Shown one piece after another: positions 55,872-62,475 of a DNA stretch of 64,000 bases. This DNA is from Actinoplanes derwentensis (GTDB taxonomy: Bacteria; Actinomycetota; Actinomycetes; Mycobacteriales; Micromonosporaceae). The notes below the pieces were generated by a model. It was not told the DNA's origin, ran no database searches, and saw only the letters and a list, made by a program, of their open reading frames with translations. Location of the stretch: assembly GCF_900104725.1 (NCBI RefSeq), contig NZ_LT629758.1, positions 4,602,501 through 4,666,500 on the forward strand. The letters run 5' to 3'. A program made the position numbers and the translations under genes. The first letter of the stretch is position 1. Every line of letters starts with the position of its first letter.

Positions 55872-56689
55872 TCGAGCTGGTGGATCCGGCTGCGATGGGT
55901 GGGCCGGTAGCCGAGCGCCTCGTTGACCCGCCGCATCGCCACGTTGCTGTCGGCGGTGTCCGCCAGCAACCCGGTGACCGCGGGGAAACGTTGCCGCACC
56001 ACCGCGATCTGCGCGACCTTCAGCCACCGGGCCAGCCCACGGCCGCGATGCGGCACCAGCACCCCGGTCCCGTAGTTCTGCCCCTGGTCACCGGAGAGGA
56101 CCACCTCGGTGAACCCGGCGATCTCCCCGTCCGCGCCGATCGCCGCCGTCGTCAGCAGCACGTCACCGCGTTCGGCGACCACGGCGGCCACCCGGTGCAG
56201 CCGGGCCACGTCCCACGGCTCCGGCCGGTAGTCGACGTCGTCCATCGGCATGTCGTCCATGGCACTGCGCGACCGGGCGAACGTCTCCGCGATCTCGTCC
56301 GCCACGGTCCCCTCCCAATGCACCAGCCGATAGCCCGGCACCGCTTCCCCGACCAGGTCGAAATCAACTACTTCCAGCCTGGTGTACGTCAACGCAAGCA
56401 CCTGTCGCATCCCCGCCGACACACAGAACGCGTCTCCCGCCGAGCCCTCCGCAACCACCTCACCCAGCAGCGCCGGCACTCCCTCGTACCGCGCGGCCTC
56501 TTGTAACAACCGGGTGCCCACACCCGAACGCCGCTCCGCCGGATGCACCCGGATCCGCACCTCAGCCGGGCCACCGGCCGGCGGAATCCACAGCGACGCG
56601 GTGCCCAGCGGCCGCCCGTCGTCGCCTTCGGCGATCCAGGTGGGCGACGGTTCGGTCAAGGCCACGACACGGGCGATCATGCGCGGCAT
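55853..56689 (-). CDS. Tandem GNAT-fold N-acetyltransferase
   Basis: 278 residues from ATG 56689 (ATG 56680 also possible; neither has a clear ribosome site). Two GNAT repeats: the first has VRIRVHPAERRSGVGTRLL, the second has TGVLVPHRGRGLARWLK and AMRRVNEALGYRP, the acetyl-CoA pyrophosphate loops. A longer open frame reading into the divergent gene is rejected. Substrate unknown. The 40-base gap to the divergent NUDIX gene implies back-to-back promoters and perhaps leaderless transcripts. Confidence 0.85.
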   Translation of the reverse strand: MPRMIARVVALTEPSPTWIAEGDDGRPLGTASLWIPPAGGPAEVRIRVHPAERRSGVGTRLLQEAARYEGVPALLGEVVAEGSAGDAFCVSAGMRQVLALTYTRLEVVDFDLVGEAVPGYRLVHWEGTVADEIAETFARSRSAMDDMPMDDVDYRPEPWDVARLHRVAAVVAERGDVLLTTAAIGADGEIAGFTEVVLSGDQGQNYGTGVLVPHRGRGLARWLKVAQIAVVRQRFPAVTGLLADTADSNVAMRRVNEALGYRPTHRSRIHQLDRARLS

Positions 56690-56729
56690 TGTCACCCGCC
56701 CGCCACATCCGGATGAAATCATTTTCCTC

Positions 56730-57293
56730 ATGCGTTCAACGGTCGCGACAGTGCACGACGTGGTGAGCAGTCTGGAGCCCGGTGACAATCTGGAGGCCGA
56801 ACACCGGTCCCACACGCTGGGCTGGCTCCGGCGTACCGACGACGTCTTCCGGCGGGTGAAACCCGCAGAACCGGCACAGCACCTGGTGTCGTATGTGGTC
56901 CCGATCGACCCGGCCGACGGCAGCGTGCTGCTTGTCGAACACCTCAACGCCGGCCTGTGGCTACCGCCCGGCGGCCACGTCGAAACCGGCGAACACCCCT
57001 TCGACGCCGCGGCCCGCGAAATCGAGGAGGAGTTGGGCATCACCACCGAGCCCGGCCCCGAACCGGTCTTCCTCACCGTCACCGGAACCGTCGGCATCGA
57101 CTCCGGGCACATCGACGTCAGCCTCTGGTACGTCGTCGAGATCCCCCGCGACCACCAGCTGAAACCGGACACCGGCGAGTTCCACGGCGTCCGCTGGTGG
57201 GCCCGCGACGAGATCCTGCGGTCCGATCCGGCGCTGTTCGACCCGCACCTGACCCGGTTCCTGGAGAAGGTCGCCTACCGCAGCACACGGTAA
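56730..57293 (+). CDS. NUDIX hydrolase
   Basis: 187 residues. A complete Nudix box is visible: GGHVETGEHPFDAAAREIEEELGI (positions of G, E, REIEEELG match GX5EX7REUXEEXGU). The N-terminal 40 residues are helical. The ATG at 56730 has no Shine-Dalgarno sequence and may be leaderless. It hydrolyses a nucleoside-diphosphate-linked compound; the substrate cannot be predicted. Its end overlaps the convergent reductase gene by 19 bases. Confidence 0.9.
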   Translation: MRSTVATVHDVVSSLEPGDNLEAEHRSHTLGWLRRTDDVFRRVKPAEPAQHLVSYVVPIDPADGSVLLVEHLNAGLWLPPGGHVETGEHPFDAAAREIEEELGITTEPGPEPVFLTVTGTVGIDSGHIDVSLWYVVEIPRDHQLKPDTGEFHGVRWWARDEILRSDPALFDPHLTRFLEKVAYRSTR

Positions 57294-57862
57294 ACGAGAT
57301 GGGTGACGCCGAACCCTTCGACCACCTCGGGATCACCGAGCCGGATCGGCATCACCACCGGCATCCGGAACAGCCGGGTCCCCGCCCCGAGCAGCACCGG
57401 CACCAGCGACACCGAGATCTCGTCGAGCAGGCCCGCGTCCAGGTACTGCTGAGTGAGCATGGGAGTGGACACCGACACGGTCCGCTCCCCCGCCACCTTC
57501 TGCGCCGCCTCCAGCGCCCCGATCGGATCGGGATAGAACGAGGTCTCCGAATCGTCCCGCGGCCACCCACCGGGCACCGAGTGACTCACCACGAAGACCG
57601 GACATCCGGCCGGATGCCGTCCACCCCACCCGTCGGTACGGTCGAACAGCCGCCGCCCGCAGATCAGCGCACCAGAACTGCCGAACCCCCCGCGCAGGAA
57701 CCGTTCACTGGCCGCGGTCACCCGGAAGACCCGGCGTGGATCAGCGCTCGGCAACTCGACATCGCCGTTCAGGTACCACCCGAACAGCTCACCCACACCG
57801 TCATGCTCGTCCGCGACGAACCCGTCCAGTGACATGGACAGGGCAGCGACGACCTTGCCCAT
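57275..57862 (-). CDS. Dihydrofolate-reductase-like (RibD C-terminal) protein
   Basis: 195 residues of the RibD_C/DHFR-like family: MGKVVAALSMSLDGFVADE at the start, GALICGRRLFD, a strand-GSVS-like nucleotide segment, and LLDEISVSLVPVLLGAGTRLF. Such proteins bind NADPH; most actinobacterial members are of unknown function and this is unlikely to be the true folate enzyme. It lies convergent with and overlapping the NUDIX gene by 19 bases. Confidence 0.9.
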   Translation of the reverse strand: MGKVVAALSMSLDGFVADEHDGVGELFGWYLNGDVELPSADPRRVFRVTAASERFLRGGFGSSGALICGRRLFDRTDGWGGRHPAGCPVFVVSHSVPGGWPRDDSETSFYPDPIGALEAAQKVAGERTVSVSTPMLTQQYLDAGLLDEISVSLVPVLLGAGTRLFRMPVVMPIRLGDPEVVEGFGVTHLVYRVLR

Positions 57863-57994
57863 GGCAGGCCCTCCTCAAGCGCATCCCTACCCGCAGGTTT
57901 CCCTCAACCGGCCGTTCACGCAACCCACTCATGTCGGTTTTAGCCCAGCTGAGGCCCCGGTGCGCAGGCCCTCGAGTGGTGGCCTCGGGCCGGA

Positions 57995-58615
57995 TCACTC
58001 GTCCTTCAGGAGCCCGGTCTCGGTGAGGTACCGGCGGAACAGTGCGGTCTTGCCCTTCTTCTCGCTGTCGCGGAAGTAGGAGAGGTGAGTGTGGAACAGG
58101 TGCGAGGAATCGCCGGTCGTCCGCCGGCCGAGCCGGTCCCAGCGCCGCACGTTCTTACCGTCGGTGCTGTAGATGACCTCGCGGATGTCCTTGGTGTCGG
58201 CGGTACCCGCCTTGCAGGCGGCGACCAGCCAGGCCGAGAACGTCCGCAGGGTGTGCGTCTTCCCGCGGACCTTGAACGAGAAGTCGCCGATGTCGAGCCC
58301 GGCGGCCGCGTCGGTCAGGCCGTTGCGGTCCCGGGGCGACTCGATGATCGAGTACGCGTTCGCCGCCAGCTGCTTCTTACCGAGATGGTACGAGGTGCCG
58401 GTGTTCGCGTGACCGGTGTCGCCGACGATGCCCACCTCGGCCGGTGTCAAGCCGGGAACGCCGTCGAGCAGGAACGTCCGGGCAGCGAGGATCGTCGGCG
58501 GTGCATACGTCACGGTGAAGGGGCCCTTTCCGGCTGACGGCGGCGACACGACGGCGACCGGCTGAAAACCGGCTGGAGCCACCGACGCTGAACGCGTCGG
58601 ACCCGGCGGTACCAC
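57995..58615 (-). CDS. Uncharacterised M15-peptidase-like protein
   Basis: 206 residues from a GTG; no ATG is available and an in-frame TGA lies five codons upstream, so the start is uncertain. Conserved features: SYHLGKKQL, IIESPRDRNGLTDAAAGLDIGDF, FSAWLVAACK and HLFHTHLSYFRDSE. A spaced His, Asp and HTH arrangement recalls D-Ala-D-Ala carboxypeptidase/endolysin M15 enzymes found in phages and actinobacteria. No signal peptide is evident, which fits a phage-derived gene or a truncated 5' end. Confidence 0.55.
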   Translation of the reverse strand: MVPPGPTRSASVAPAGFQPVAVVSPPSAGKGPFTVTYAPPTILAARTFLLDGVPGLTPAEVGIVGDTGHANTGTSYHLGKKQLAANAYSIIESPRDRNGLTDAAAGLDIGDFSFKVRGKTHTLRTFSAWLVAACKAGTADTKDIREVIYSTDGKNVRRWDRLGRRTTGDSSHLFHTHLSYFRDSEKKGKTALFRRYLTETGLLKDE

Positions 58616-58698
58616 CCAGAGTGATCATTGACGGACAACTCTACCCGAATTGGACACACACCGACACGCTGTTCACCCGGACGGGCGGGTGGTCCGAT

Positions 58699-59175
58699 CT
58701 AGAAACGTTTGACGTACCGGCGGCACGCGACCGTGATCGTCGAGTCGCCGGCCTCCGCGGCGAAGTCCAGCGGCCCGCCGTCACGCCAGCCCTGCCGCTC
58801 GTAGAACCGCCGGGCCCGGCCGTTGCCGTCGGCGACCACCAGCCACGCCTCGGCATGCCCGGCCGCGAAGACCTGCCGCTCCGCCTCGGCGAGCAGGCTC
58901 GCGGCCACTCCGCCGCCCCGATGTCCCGCGGCGACGAACACCTGCTCCACCTCGTCCCCGGCGACCGTGACGAACCCGGCGACCTCCCCGTCCCCGGTGG
59001 CCACCGTGGTCCGCGACAGACGCGCGACGACCCGCGGTTCGAACGCTTCCAGGGTGCGCACCGCGGTCAGCTCCACAGGCGCGTACGCGGCGTGCCCGTC
59101 GTGCCAGCCGGAATGCCAGACAGCCGCGACAGCCGCGACGTCGTCGACGGTCGCGGCCCTGATCGTGTACGCCAT
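58699..59175 (-). CDS. GNAT-family N-acetyltransferase
   Basis: 158 residues, starting MAYTIRAATVDDVAAVAAV, the classic GNAT N-terminus. The acetyl-CoA loop is VFVAAGHRGGGVAASLL, followed by NGRARRFYERQGWRDGG. The longer frame into the tRNA array is excluded. No obvious ribosome site; possibly leaderless. Substrate unknown. It sits immediately downstream of the tRNA array on the same strand and could be read from its promoter. Confidence 0.88.
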   Translation of the reverse strand: MAYTIRAATVDDVAAVAAVWHSGWHDGHAAYAPVELTAVRTLEAFEPRVVARLSRTTVATGDGEVAGFVTVAGDEVEQVFVAAGHRGGGVAASLLAEAERQVFAAGHAEAWLVVADGNGRARRFYERQGWRDGGPLDFAAEAGDSTITVACRRYVKRF

Positions 59176-59210
59176 ACGGCGAGACGTTACACAGCGGACG
59201 ACACCGACGC

Positions 59211-59297
59211 GGAGGAGGTGGGATTCGAACCCACGGGGCCCTTCTACCAGGCCCACGCCGTTTCCAGCGGCGTTCCCGAAACCAGACCGGCTCCTCC
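59211..59297 (-). tRNA. tRNA-Ser (GGA), atypical D-arm
   Basis: 87 bases. Acceptor GGAGGAG/CTCCTCC, anticodon stem CGCCG/CGGCG with loop CTGGAAA, long variable arm and T-arm GTGGG/CCCAC are all good. Only 18 bases separate the acceptor and anticodon stems, with a displaced CCG/CGG D-stem, so the D-arm is unusual. Last gene of the array. Confidence 0.75.
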
Positions 59298-59300
59298 CGT

Positions 59301-59379
59301 TGGAGGCAGGGGCGGGATTCGAACCCGCGATCTTCGGCTTATGAGACCGATGAGGACGACCGGACTCCTCCACCCTGCG
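59301..59379 (-). tRNA. tRNA-Met (CAT), initiator-like, CCA encoded
   Basis: 79 bases including CCA. Anticodon loop CTCATAA. Initiator-type marks are a mismatch at 1-72 (C-C) and an A11-T24 pair in the D-stem; the three G-C pairs usual in the anticodon stem are not complete (TCGGT/GCCGA). It differs from the standard actinobacterial fMet gene. Confidence 0.75.
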
Positions 59380-59381
59380 AG

Positions 59382-59454
59382 TGCGCCGCCGGGGGCTCGA
59401 ACCCCGGACCCATCGCTTAAGAGGCGATTGCTCTACCTGCTGAGCTAGCGGCAC
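59382..59454 (-). tRNA. tRNA-Lys (CTT)
   Basis: Acceptor GTGCCGC/GCGGCGC, anticodon stem ATCGC/GCGAT, loop CTCTTAA, discriminator A; regular cloverleaf without encoded CCA. Confidence 0.9.
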
Positions 59455-59465
59455 ATCGAACTACG

Positions 59466-59540
59466 TCGGGTCGGCGGGATTCGAACCCGCGACATCTCGC
59501 TCCCAAAGCGAGCGCGCTGACCAAGCTGCGCCACGACCCG
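59466..59540 (-). tRNA. tRNA-Pro (TGG)
   Basis: Acceptor CGGGTCG/CGACCCG (C1-G72 as usual for Pro), anticodon stem CTCGC/GCGAG, loop TTTGGGA. Confidence 0.9.
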
Positions 59541-59551
59541 TTGGTACTGCG

Positions 59552-59624
59552 TATCGCCGGGTGGTTTCGAACCACCGACATCTCCGTTATGGGCGGAGCG
59601 CTCTGACCCCTGAGCTACGGCGAC
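59552..59624 (-). tRNA. tRNA with CAT anticodon (elongator Met or Ile2)
   Basis: Anticodon stem CTCCG/CGGAG with loop CCCATAA, so base 33 is C instead of the near-universal U. G1-T72 wobble. CAT may read AUG, or AUA if lysidine-modified. Confidence 0.8.
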
Positions 59625-59629
59625 CTGCG

Positions 59630-59718
59630 CGGAGAGTGAAGGATTCGAACCTTCGACAGAGGTGACCCCCTGCTACGGATTAGCAATCCGCCGCCTTAGA
59701 CCACTCGGCCAACCCTCC
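59630..59718 (-). tRNA. tRNA-Ser (GCT)
   Basis: 89 bases. Acceptor GGAGGGT/ACTCTCC, loop TTGCTAA, long variable arm, D-arm TGGCCGAGTGG typical of Ser, discriminator G. Confidence 0.92.
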
Positions 59719-59729
59719 CACTTGATGCG

Positions 59730-59802
59730 TGGACCCGGCCGGACTCGAACCGGCCACCTTCCGCGTGCAAAACGGACGCTCTACCTGATGAGCTACGAGC
59801 CC
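59730..59802 (-). tRNA. tRNA-Ala (TGC)
   Basis: Acceptor GGGCTCG/CGGGTCC includes the G3-T70 pair that defines alanine identity; anticodon loop TTTGCAC. Confidence 0.9.
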
Positions 59803-59807
59803 TTGCG

Positions 59808-59881
59808 TACCCGGAGAGGGATTCGAACCCTCAACCTCTGCGACCTGAACGCAGCGCCTCTGCCAATTGGGCTACCCGGGT
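59808..59881 (-). tRNA. tRNA with CAG (Leu) anticodon in a class I body
   Basis: Regular cloverleaf: acceptor ACCCGGG/TCCGGGT, stem CTGCG/CGCAG, loop TTCAGGT, five-base variable region AGGTT. CAG reads Leu CUG, but bacterial tRNA-Leu normally has a long variable arm, so its charging identity is unclear. Confidence 0.8.
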
Positions 59882-59897
59882 TTGATCTGCTGATACG

Positions 59898-59970
59898 TGC
59901 CCTCGGCGCGATTCGAACGCGCACCGTCCAGAGCCTCGGTCTGGTGCCTCTGCCGTTGGGCCACGAGGGC
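59898..59970 (-). tRNA. tRNA with GAG (Leu) anticodon in a class I body
   Basis: Acceptor GCCCTCG/CGAGGGC, stem CCAGA/TCTGG, loop CCGAGGC (C33 instead of U33), short variable region ACGGT. Anticodon corresponds to Leu CUC/CUU, but the body is not Leu-like. Confidence 0.8.
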
Positions 59971-59979
59971 GTTGACGCG

Positions 59980-60052
59980 TGTCCCCGGAGAGATTTGAAC
60001 TCCCGGCCGCCGGAGTCGTATTCCGGTGCTCTATCCGCTGAGCTACGGGGAC
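59980..60052 (-). tRNA. tRNA-Arg (ACG)
   Basis: Acceptor GTCCCCG/CGGGGAC, stem CCGGA/TCCGG, loop ATACGAC (A34 to be inosine), T-arm GGGAG/CTCTC with one G-T pair. Confidence 0.9.
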
Positions 60053-60056
60053 GAGG

Positions 60057-60129
60057 TGGACCCGGGCGGGTTTGAACCGCCGGCCTCCGGTATGCCGAAC
60101 CGGCGCGCTACCTGCTGCGCTACGAGCCC
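60057..60129 (-). tRNA. tRNA-Ala (GGC)
   Basis: Acceptor GGGCTCG/CGGGTCC with G3-T70, nearly the same acceptor as the other Ala gene; stem CCGGT/ACCGG, loop TCGGCAT with C33. Confidence 0.88.
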
Positions 60130-60134
60130 ACGAT

Positions 60135-60153
60135 CCGGCCTGGTCACGGCCGG
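60135..60153 (-). other. Small hairpin in the widest tRNA gap
   Basis: CCGGCC pairs with GGCCGG around TGGTCAC, between tRNA-Ala(GGC) and tRNA-Trp, in the 68-base gap. It may be an RNA-processing or attenuation element. Confidence 0.3.
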
Positions 60154-60197
60154 AAGAAAATGGTGTCATCCGCTGTGTAATTGTCAAAAAGAATGCG

Positions 60198-60270
60198 CAC
60201 GGGCAGCAGGAGTCGAACCCGCATCTGCCGGATTTGGAAGCCGGTGCTCTTCCGGTTGAGCTACACCCGT
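60198..60270 (-). tRNA. tRNA-Trp (CCA)
   Basis: Acceptor ACGGGTG/TGCCCGT, loop TTCCAAA, G73 as usual for Trp; one C-T mismatch closes the anticodon stem. First gene of the array. Confidence 0.88.
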
Positions 60271-60274
60271 ATAC

Positions 60275-60308
60275 GAAAAAACCGCCCGTTTCCGATGAGG
60301 AAGGGCGG
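60275..60308 (-). terminator. Intrinsic terminator just before the tRNA array
   Basis: CCGCCC-GT-TTCC pairs with GGAA-GGGCGG around GATG, and on the minus strand is followed by six T. It ends minus-strand transcription five bases before tRNA-Trp, downstream of the small ORF at 60328-60483. Confidence 0.7.
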
Positions 60309-60327
60309 CGCTTGCGCTAGCTGGATG

Positions 60328-60483
60328 CTAGCCGCGCCACCGGCCCGGGAGTCGGCTCAGACTGCGGGCGGGGGAACTCGGTAGGGCCATCGTGGCCTGG
60401 GACATCGCGGTCCGGGCCGGCGCGGCTGGGGAGAGGGCGGACGAAGCCGTCGCGGCCTGCCACATCTGCTTGGCGGACATCAT
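60328..60483 (-). CDS. Small ORF with strong ribosome site, unknown function
   Basis: 51 residues (MMSAKQMWQAATASSALSP to RLPGRWRG). GGAAGGGGAG stands directly before the tandem ATGs (60483 and 60480) and an intrinsic terminator follows the stop at about 20 bases, which together argue for a real gene. Ala/Ser/Pro-rich with a basic C-terminus; no family recognised. It could be a secreted small peptide or a leader for the tRNA array. Confidence 0.5.
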   Translation of the reverse strand: MMSAKQMWQAATASSALSPAAPARTAMSQATMALPSSPARSLSRLPGRWRG

Positions 60484-60591
60484 CTCCCCTTCCTGTTCCC
60501 TTGTTTCGTCCGGCTGTGTCATGCCGGTGAGAACAAAGTTAGGCGACTCTCCGGCTCCCGTCCAACCGATTAATGGGAGAAACTTGAGGGC

Positions 60592-60978
60592 ATGATTTTC
60601 CGGGTGCTGGCCGAGGCCACCATGGTGGCGCATTTTCTGTTCATCGCGTTCGTGGTGCTGGGTGGTTTCGTGGCCTGGCGCTGGCCGAAAGCGATCTGGT
60701 GGCATCTGGCCGCGGCGGCGTGGGGGCTGTGCATCGTGGTGTTCGAGCTGAACTGTCCGCTGACCTATGTGGAGGATTGGGCGCGGGACCGGGCCGGGCA
60801 GTCGGGGCTGAGCCGGGGGTTCATCGACACGTACCTGACCGGGGTGATGTATCCGGAGCGCTACCTGAACGAGGTGCGGCTGCTGATCGCGGCGGTGGTG
60901 GTGTTCTCCTACGCGGGCCTGGCACACCGCTGGCGGCGCCGGGCGCCACGACAGGAGGCACCGCGGCAGGAGGGGTGA
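60592..60978 (+). CDS. DUF2784 family membrane protein
   Basis: 128 residues with four transmembrane helices. The family motif is clear: LAEATMVAHFLFIAFVVLGG at the start, then CIVVFELNCPLTYVEDW, and HRWRRRAPR at the C-terminus. Function unknown; such proteins are widespread in actinobacteria and proteobacteria. Starts with ATG at 60592, with GAGGGC immediately upstream. Confidence 0.9.
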   Translation: MIFRVLAEATMVAHFLFIAFVVLGGFVAWRWPKAIWWHLAAAAWGLCIVVFELNCPLTYVEDWARDRAGQSGLSRGFIDTYLTGVMYPERYLNEVRLLIAAVVVFSYAGLAHRWRRRAPRQEAPRQEG

Positions 60979-60996
60979 CCGCGGGAGGGTGACGGG

Positions 60997-61563
60997 TCAA
61001 GCGGGGATGATCGCCTCGACGGTGCGGCGCAGTTCGTCCGGGGTGGGTGGTGAGCCGGTTCGGTCGGCGTAGAGCAGGTGGCCGGTTCCGATCAGAACAG
61101 CGCCGAGGACCGTGGCGTCGGCGACGGCGGCGACCCGGCCGTGGGCGCGTTCGTCCTCCAGGTAGTCGGCGAGTGCCACCGCGCCCTGGGTGAGCACCGG
61201 CACTCCGGCGGGCCAGGTGTCGCGGAGGCGGGCGCGCAGCCCGTCGCGGAAGGTGACGAGGGCGACGATGGCGACGGCGACGGAGCCGAACAGCTCGGCG
61301 AGGAAGGCGGCGACGTTTCCGGTGACGGTGCCCGCGCCGGCCTGGAGCGGGGCGGTGTCCATGCGGTGGACGCGATCCAGGACGTAGTCGGCGAGGAAGG
61401 CGTCGAAGTCGGTGAAGTGGCGGTGCAGGACGCCTTTGGCGCAGCCCGCGGTGTCGGTGACGGCACGGCTGGTGAGCGCCTCGGGTCCGGATCCGAGCAG
61501 GATGCGGTCGGCGGCGTCGAAGAGTTGTTCCCGCACGTCGCGCAGGGCCACACCGGTAGGCAC
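60997..61563 (-). CDS. TetR-family transcriptional regulator
   Basis: 188 residues. The N-terminal helix-turn-helix is LTSRAVTDTAGCAKGVLHRHFTDFDAFLADY; the C-terminal ligand domain is all-helical. It is divergent from a methyltransferase gene with 46 bases between, where inverted repeats lie, so it most likely represses itself and the methyltransferase. Ligand unknown. Confidence 0.92.
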   Translation of the reverse strand: MPTGVALRDVREQLFDAADRILLGSGPEALTSRAVTDTAGCAKGVLHRHFTDFDAFLADYVLDRVHRMDTAPLQAGAGTVTGNVAAFLAELFGSVAVAIVALVTFRDGLRARLRDTWPAGVPVLTQGAVALADYLEDERAHGRVAAVADATVLGAVLIGTGHLLYADRTGSPPTPDELRRTVEAIIPA

Positions 61564-61581
61564 ACGTCAAATCTAGCCGAG

Positions 61582-61615
61582 TGGGCAAGCGCCCATTTAG
61601 AGTGGGCACATGCCC
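61582..61615. promoter_or_regulatory. Candidate TetR operator
   Basis: Two inverted repeats, TGGGCAAGCGCCCA (61582-61595) and GGGCACATGCCC (61604-61615), share the half-site GGGCA and lie between the divergent regulator and methyltransferase, the second covering the methyltransferase start codon. Both fit autoregulation by the TetR protein. Confidence 0.45.
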
Positions 61616-62449
61616 GCTAACAATGCGGCCGCCGACGAAGGCGGACAGAACACCAAGAAAGAGATCGCCCAGTCCTTCGGGCTCGACCCGGAACGTTACG
61701 ACCGCGCCCGGCCCCGCTACCCGGCGGCGATGATCGAACGGATCGCGGCCGGAAACACGACCGTGCTCGACGTCGGGATCGGCACCGGCATCGCGGCCCG
61801 CCAGTTCCGGGACGCCGGCTGTCAGGTGCTCGGCGTCGAGCCCGATCCGCGGATGGCCGCGGTGGCCCGGCGCCACGGTTTCGAGGTCGAGGAGTCCCGG
61901 TTCGAGGACTGGGATCCGAAAGGCCGCACCTTCGACGCGGTCGTCGCCGGTCAGACCTGGCACTGGGTGGACCCGGTCGCAGGAACGGCGAAGGCGGCGG
62001 CATGCCTGCGCCCGGGCGGCCTGATGACCCCGGACGGGCGTATGACCCCGGACAGGCGTATGACCCCGGGCGGGCGAATGACCCCTGGCGGGAGGCTCGC
62101 CCTGTTCTGGAACACCGTCAAGCCCGCCCCCGAGCTGGCCGGGGCGTTCGCGGATGTCTACCGGCGGGCGGCGCCGAGTCTGCCGTTCGATCCGTGGGCG
62201 GACGCCGACCCGTACGGCGCGATCGTCGAGAAGGTGTCGGGCCCGCTGACCGATCCCGAGGTGTGGCGGTTCGGATGGGAGCACGAATACGAGCGGGCGG
62301 ACTGGCTGGACCAGGTGCCGACCGCCGGCGGCCATCAACTGCTGCCGGCGGTCGAACTGGAGGCGTTGCTGAAGGGGCTGGGTCAGGTGATCGGCGAGAG
62401 GTTCACCATGTCGTACGAGACGGTCGTGGTGACCACTACGAAGTGGTGA
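61610..62449 (+). CDS. SAM-dependent methyltransferase with repeat insert
   Basis: 279 residues of the class I methyltransferase fold: VLDVGIGTGIAARQFRDAG (SAM-binding motif I), VLGVEPDPRMAAVARRHG (motif II acidic residue) and AVVAGQTWHWVDP, as in ubiquinone/menaquinone-type and related enzymes. Between motif III (CLRPGG) and the next strand (RLALFW) is an insert of four six-residue repeats encoded by 18-base tandem units. Substrate unknown; probably controlled by the divergent TetR protein. Confidence 0.9.
   Translation: MPANNAAADEGGQNTKKEIAQSFGLDPERYDRARPRYPAAMIERIAAGNTTVLDVGIGTGIAARQFRDAGCQVLGVEPDPRMAAVARRHGFEVEESRFEDWDPKGRTFDAVVAGQTWHWVDPVAGTAKAAACLRPGGLMTPDGRMTPDRRMTPGGRMTPGGRLALFWNTVKPAPELAGAFADVYRRAAPSLPFDPWADADPYGAIVEKVSGPLTDPEVWRFGWEHEYERADWLDQVPTAGGHQLLPAVELEALLKGLGQVIGERFTMSYETVVVTTTKW
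62018..62089 (+). repeat. Four 18-base in-frame tandem repeats
   Basis: Units at 62018, 62036, 62054 and 62072 encode GLMTPD, GRMTPD, RRMTPG and GRMTPG in the methyltransferase gene. Confidence 0.88.
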
Positions 62450-62475
62450 CACTACAAAATGGTGACCACTACGCA
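62426..62475. repeat. Three imperfect 16-17-base repeats across two stop codons
   Basis: GTGGTGACCACTACG, GTGGTGACACTACA and ATGGTGACCACTACG follow each other from 62426 to about 62475, covering the end of the methyltransferase gene (62449) and the end of the convergent dehydrogenase gene (62469). Half-palindromic GTGGT/ACCAC arms may also form a terminator. Confidence 0.6.

Noticed and set aside
55853..57172. A 439-residue fusion of GNAT protein with an N-terminal extension
   Set aside because: The extra 160 residues are antisense to the NUDIX gene and Ser/Arg-rich; the GNAT start near 56689 is far more plausible.
59211..60270. tRNA-associated prophage or integrative element attachment site
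   Set aside because: No integrase, excisionase or phage structural genes are visible, and no direct repeat of a tRNA 3' end was found by eye within the window.
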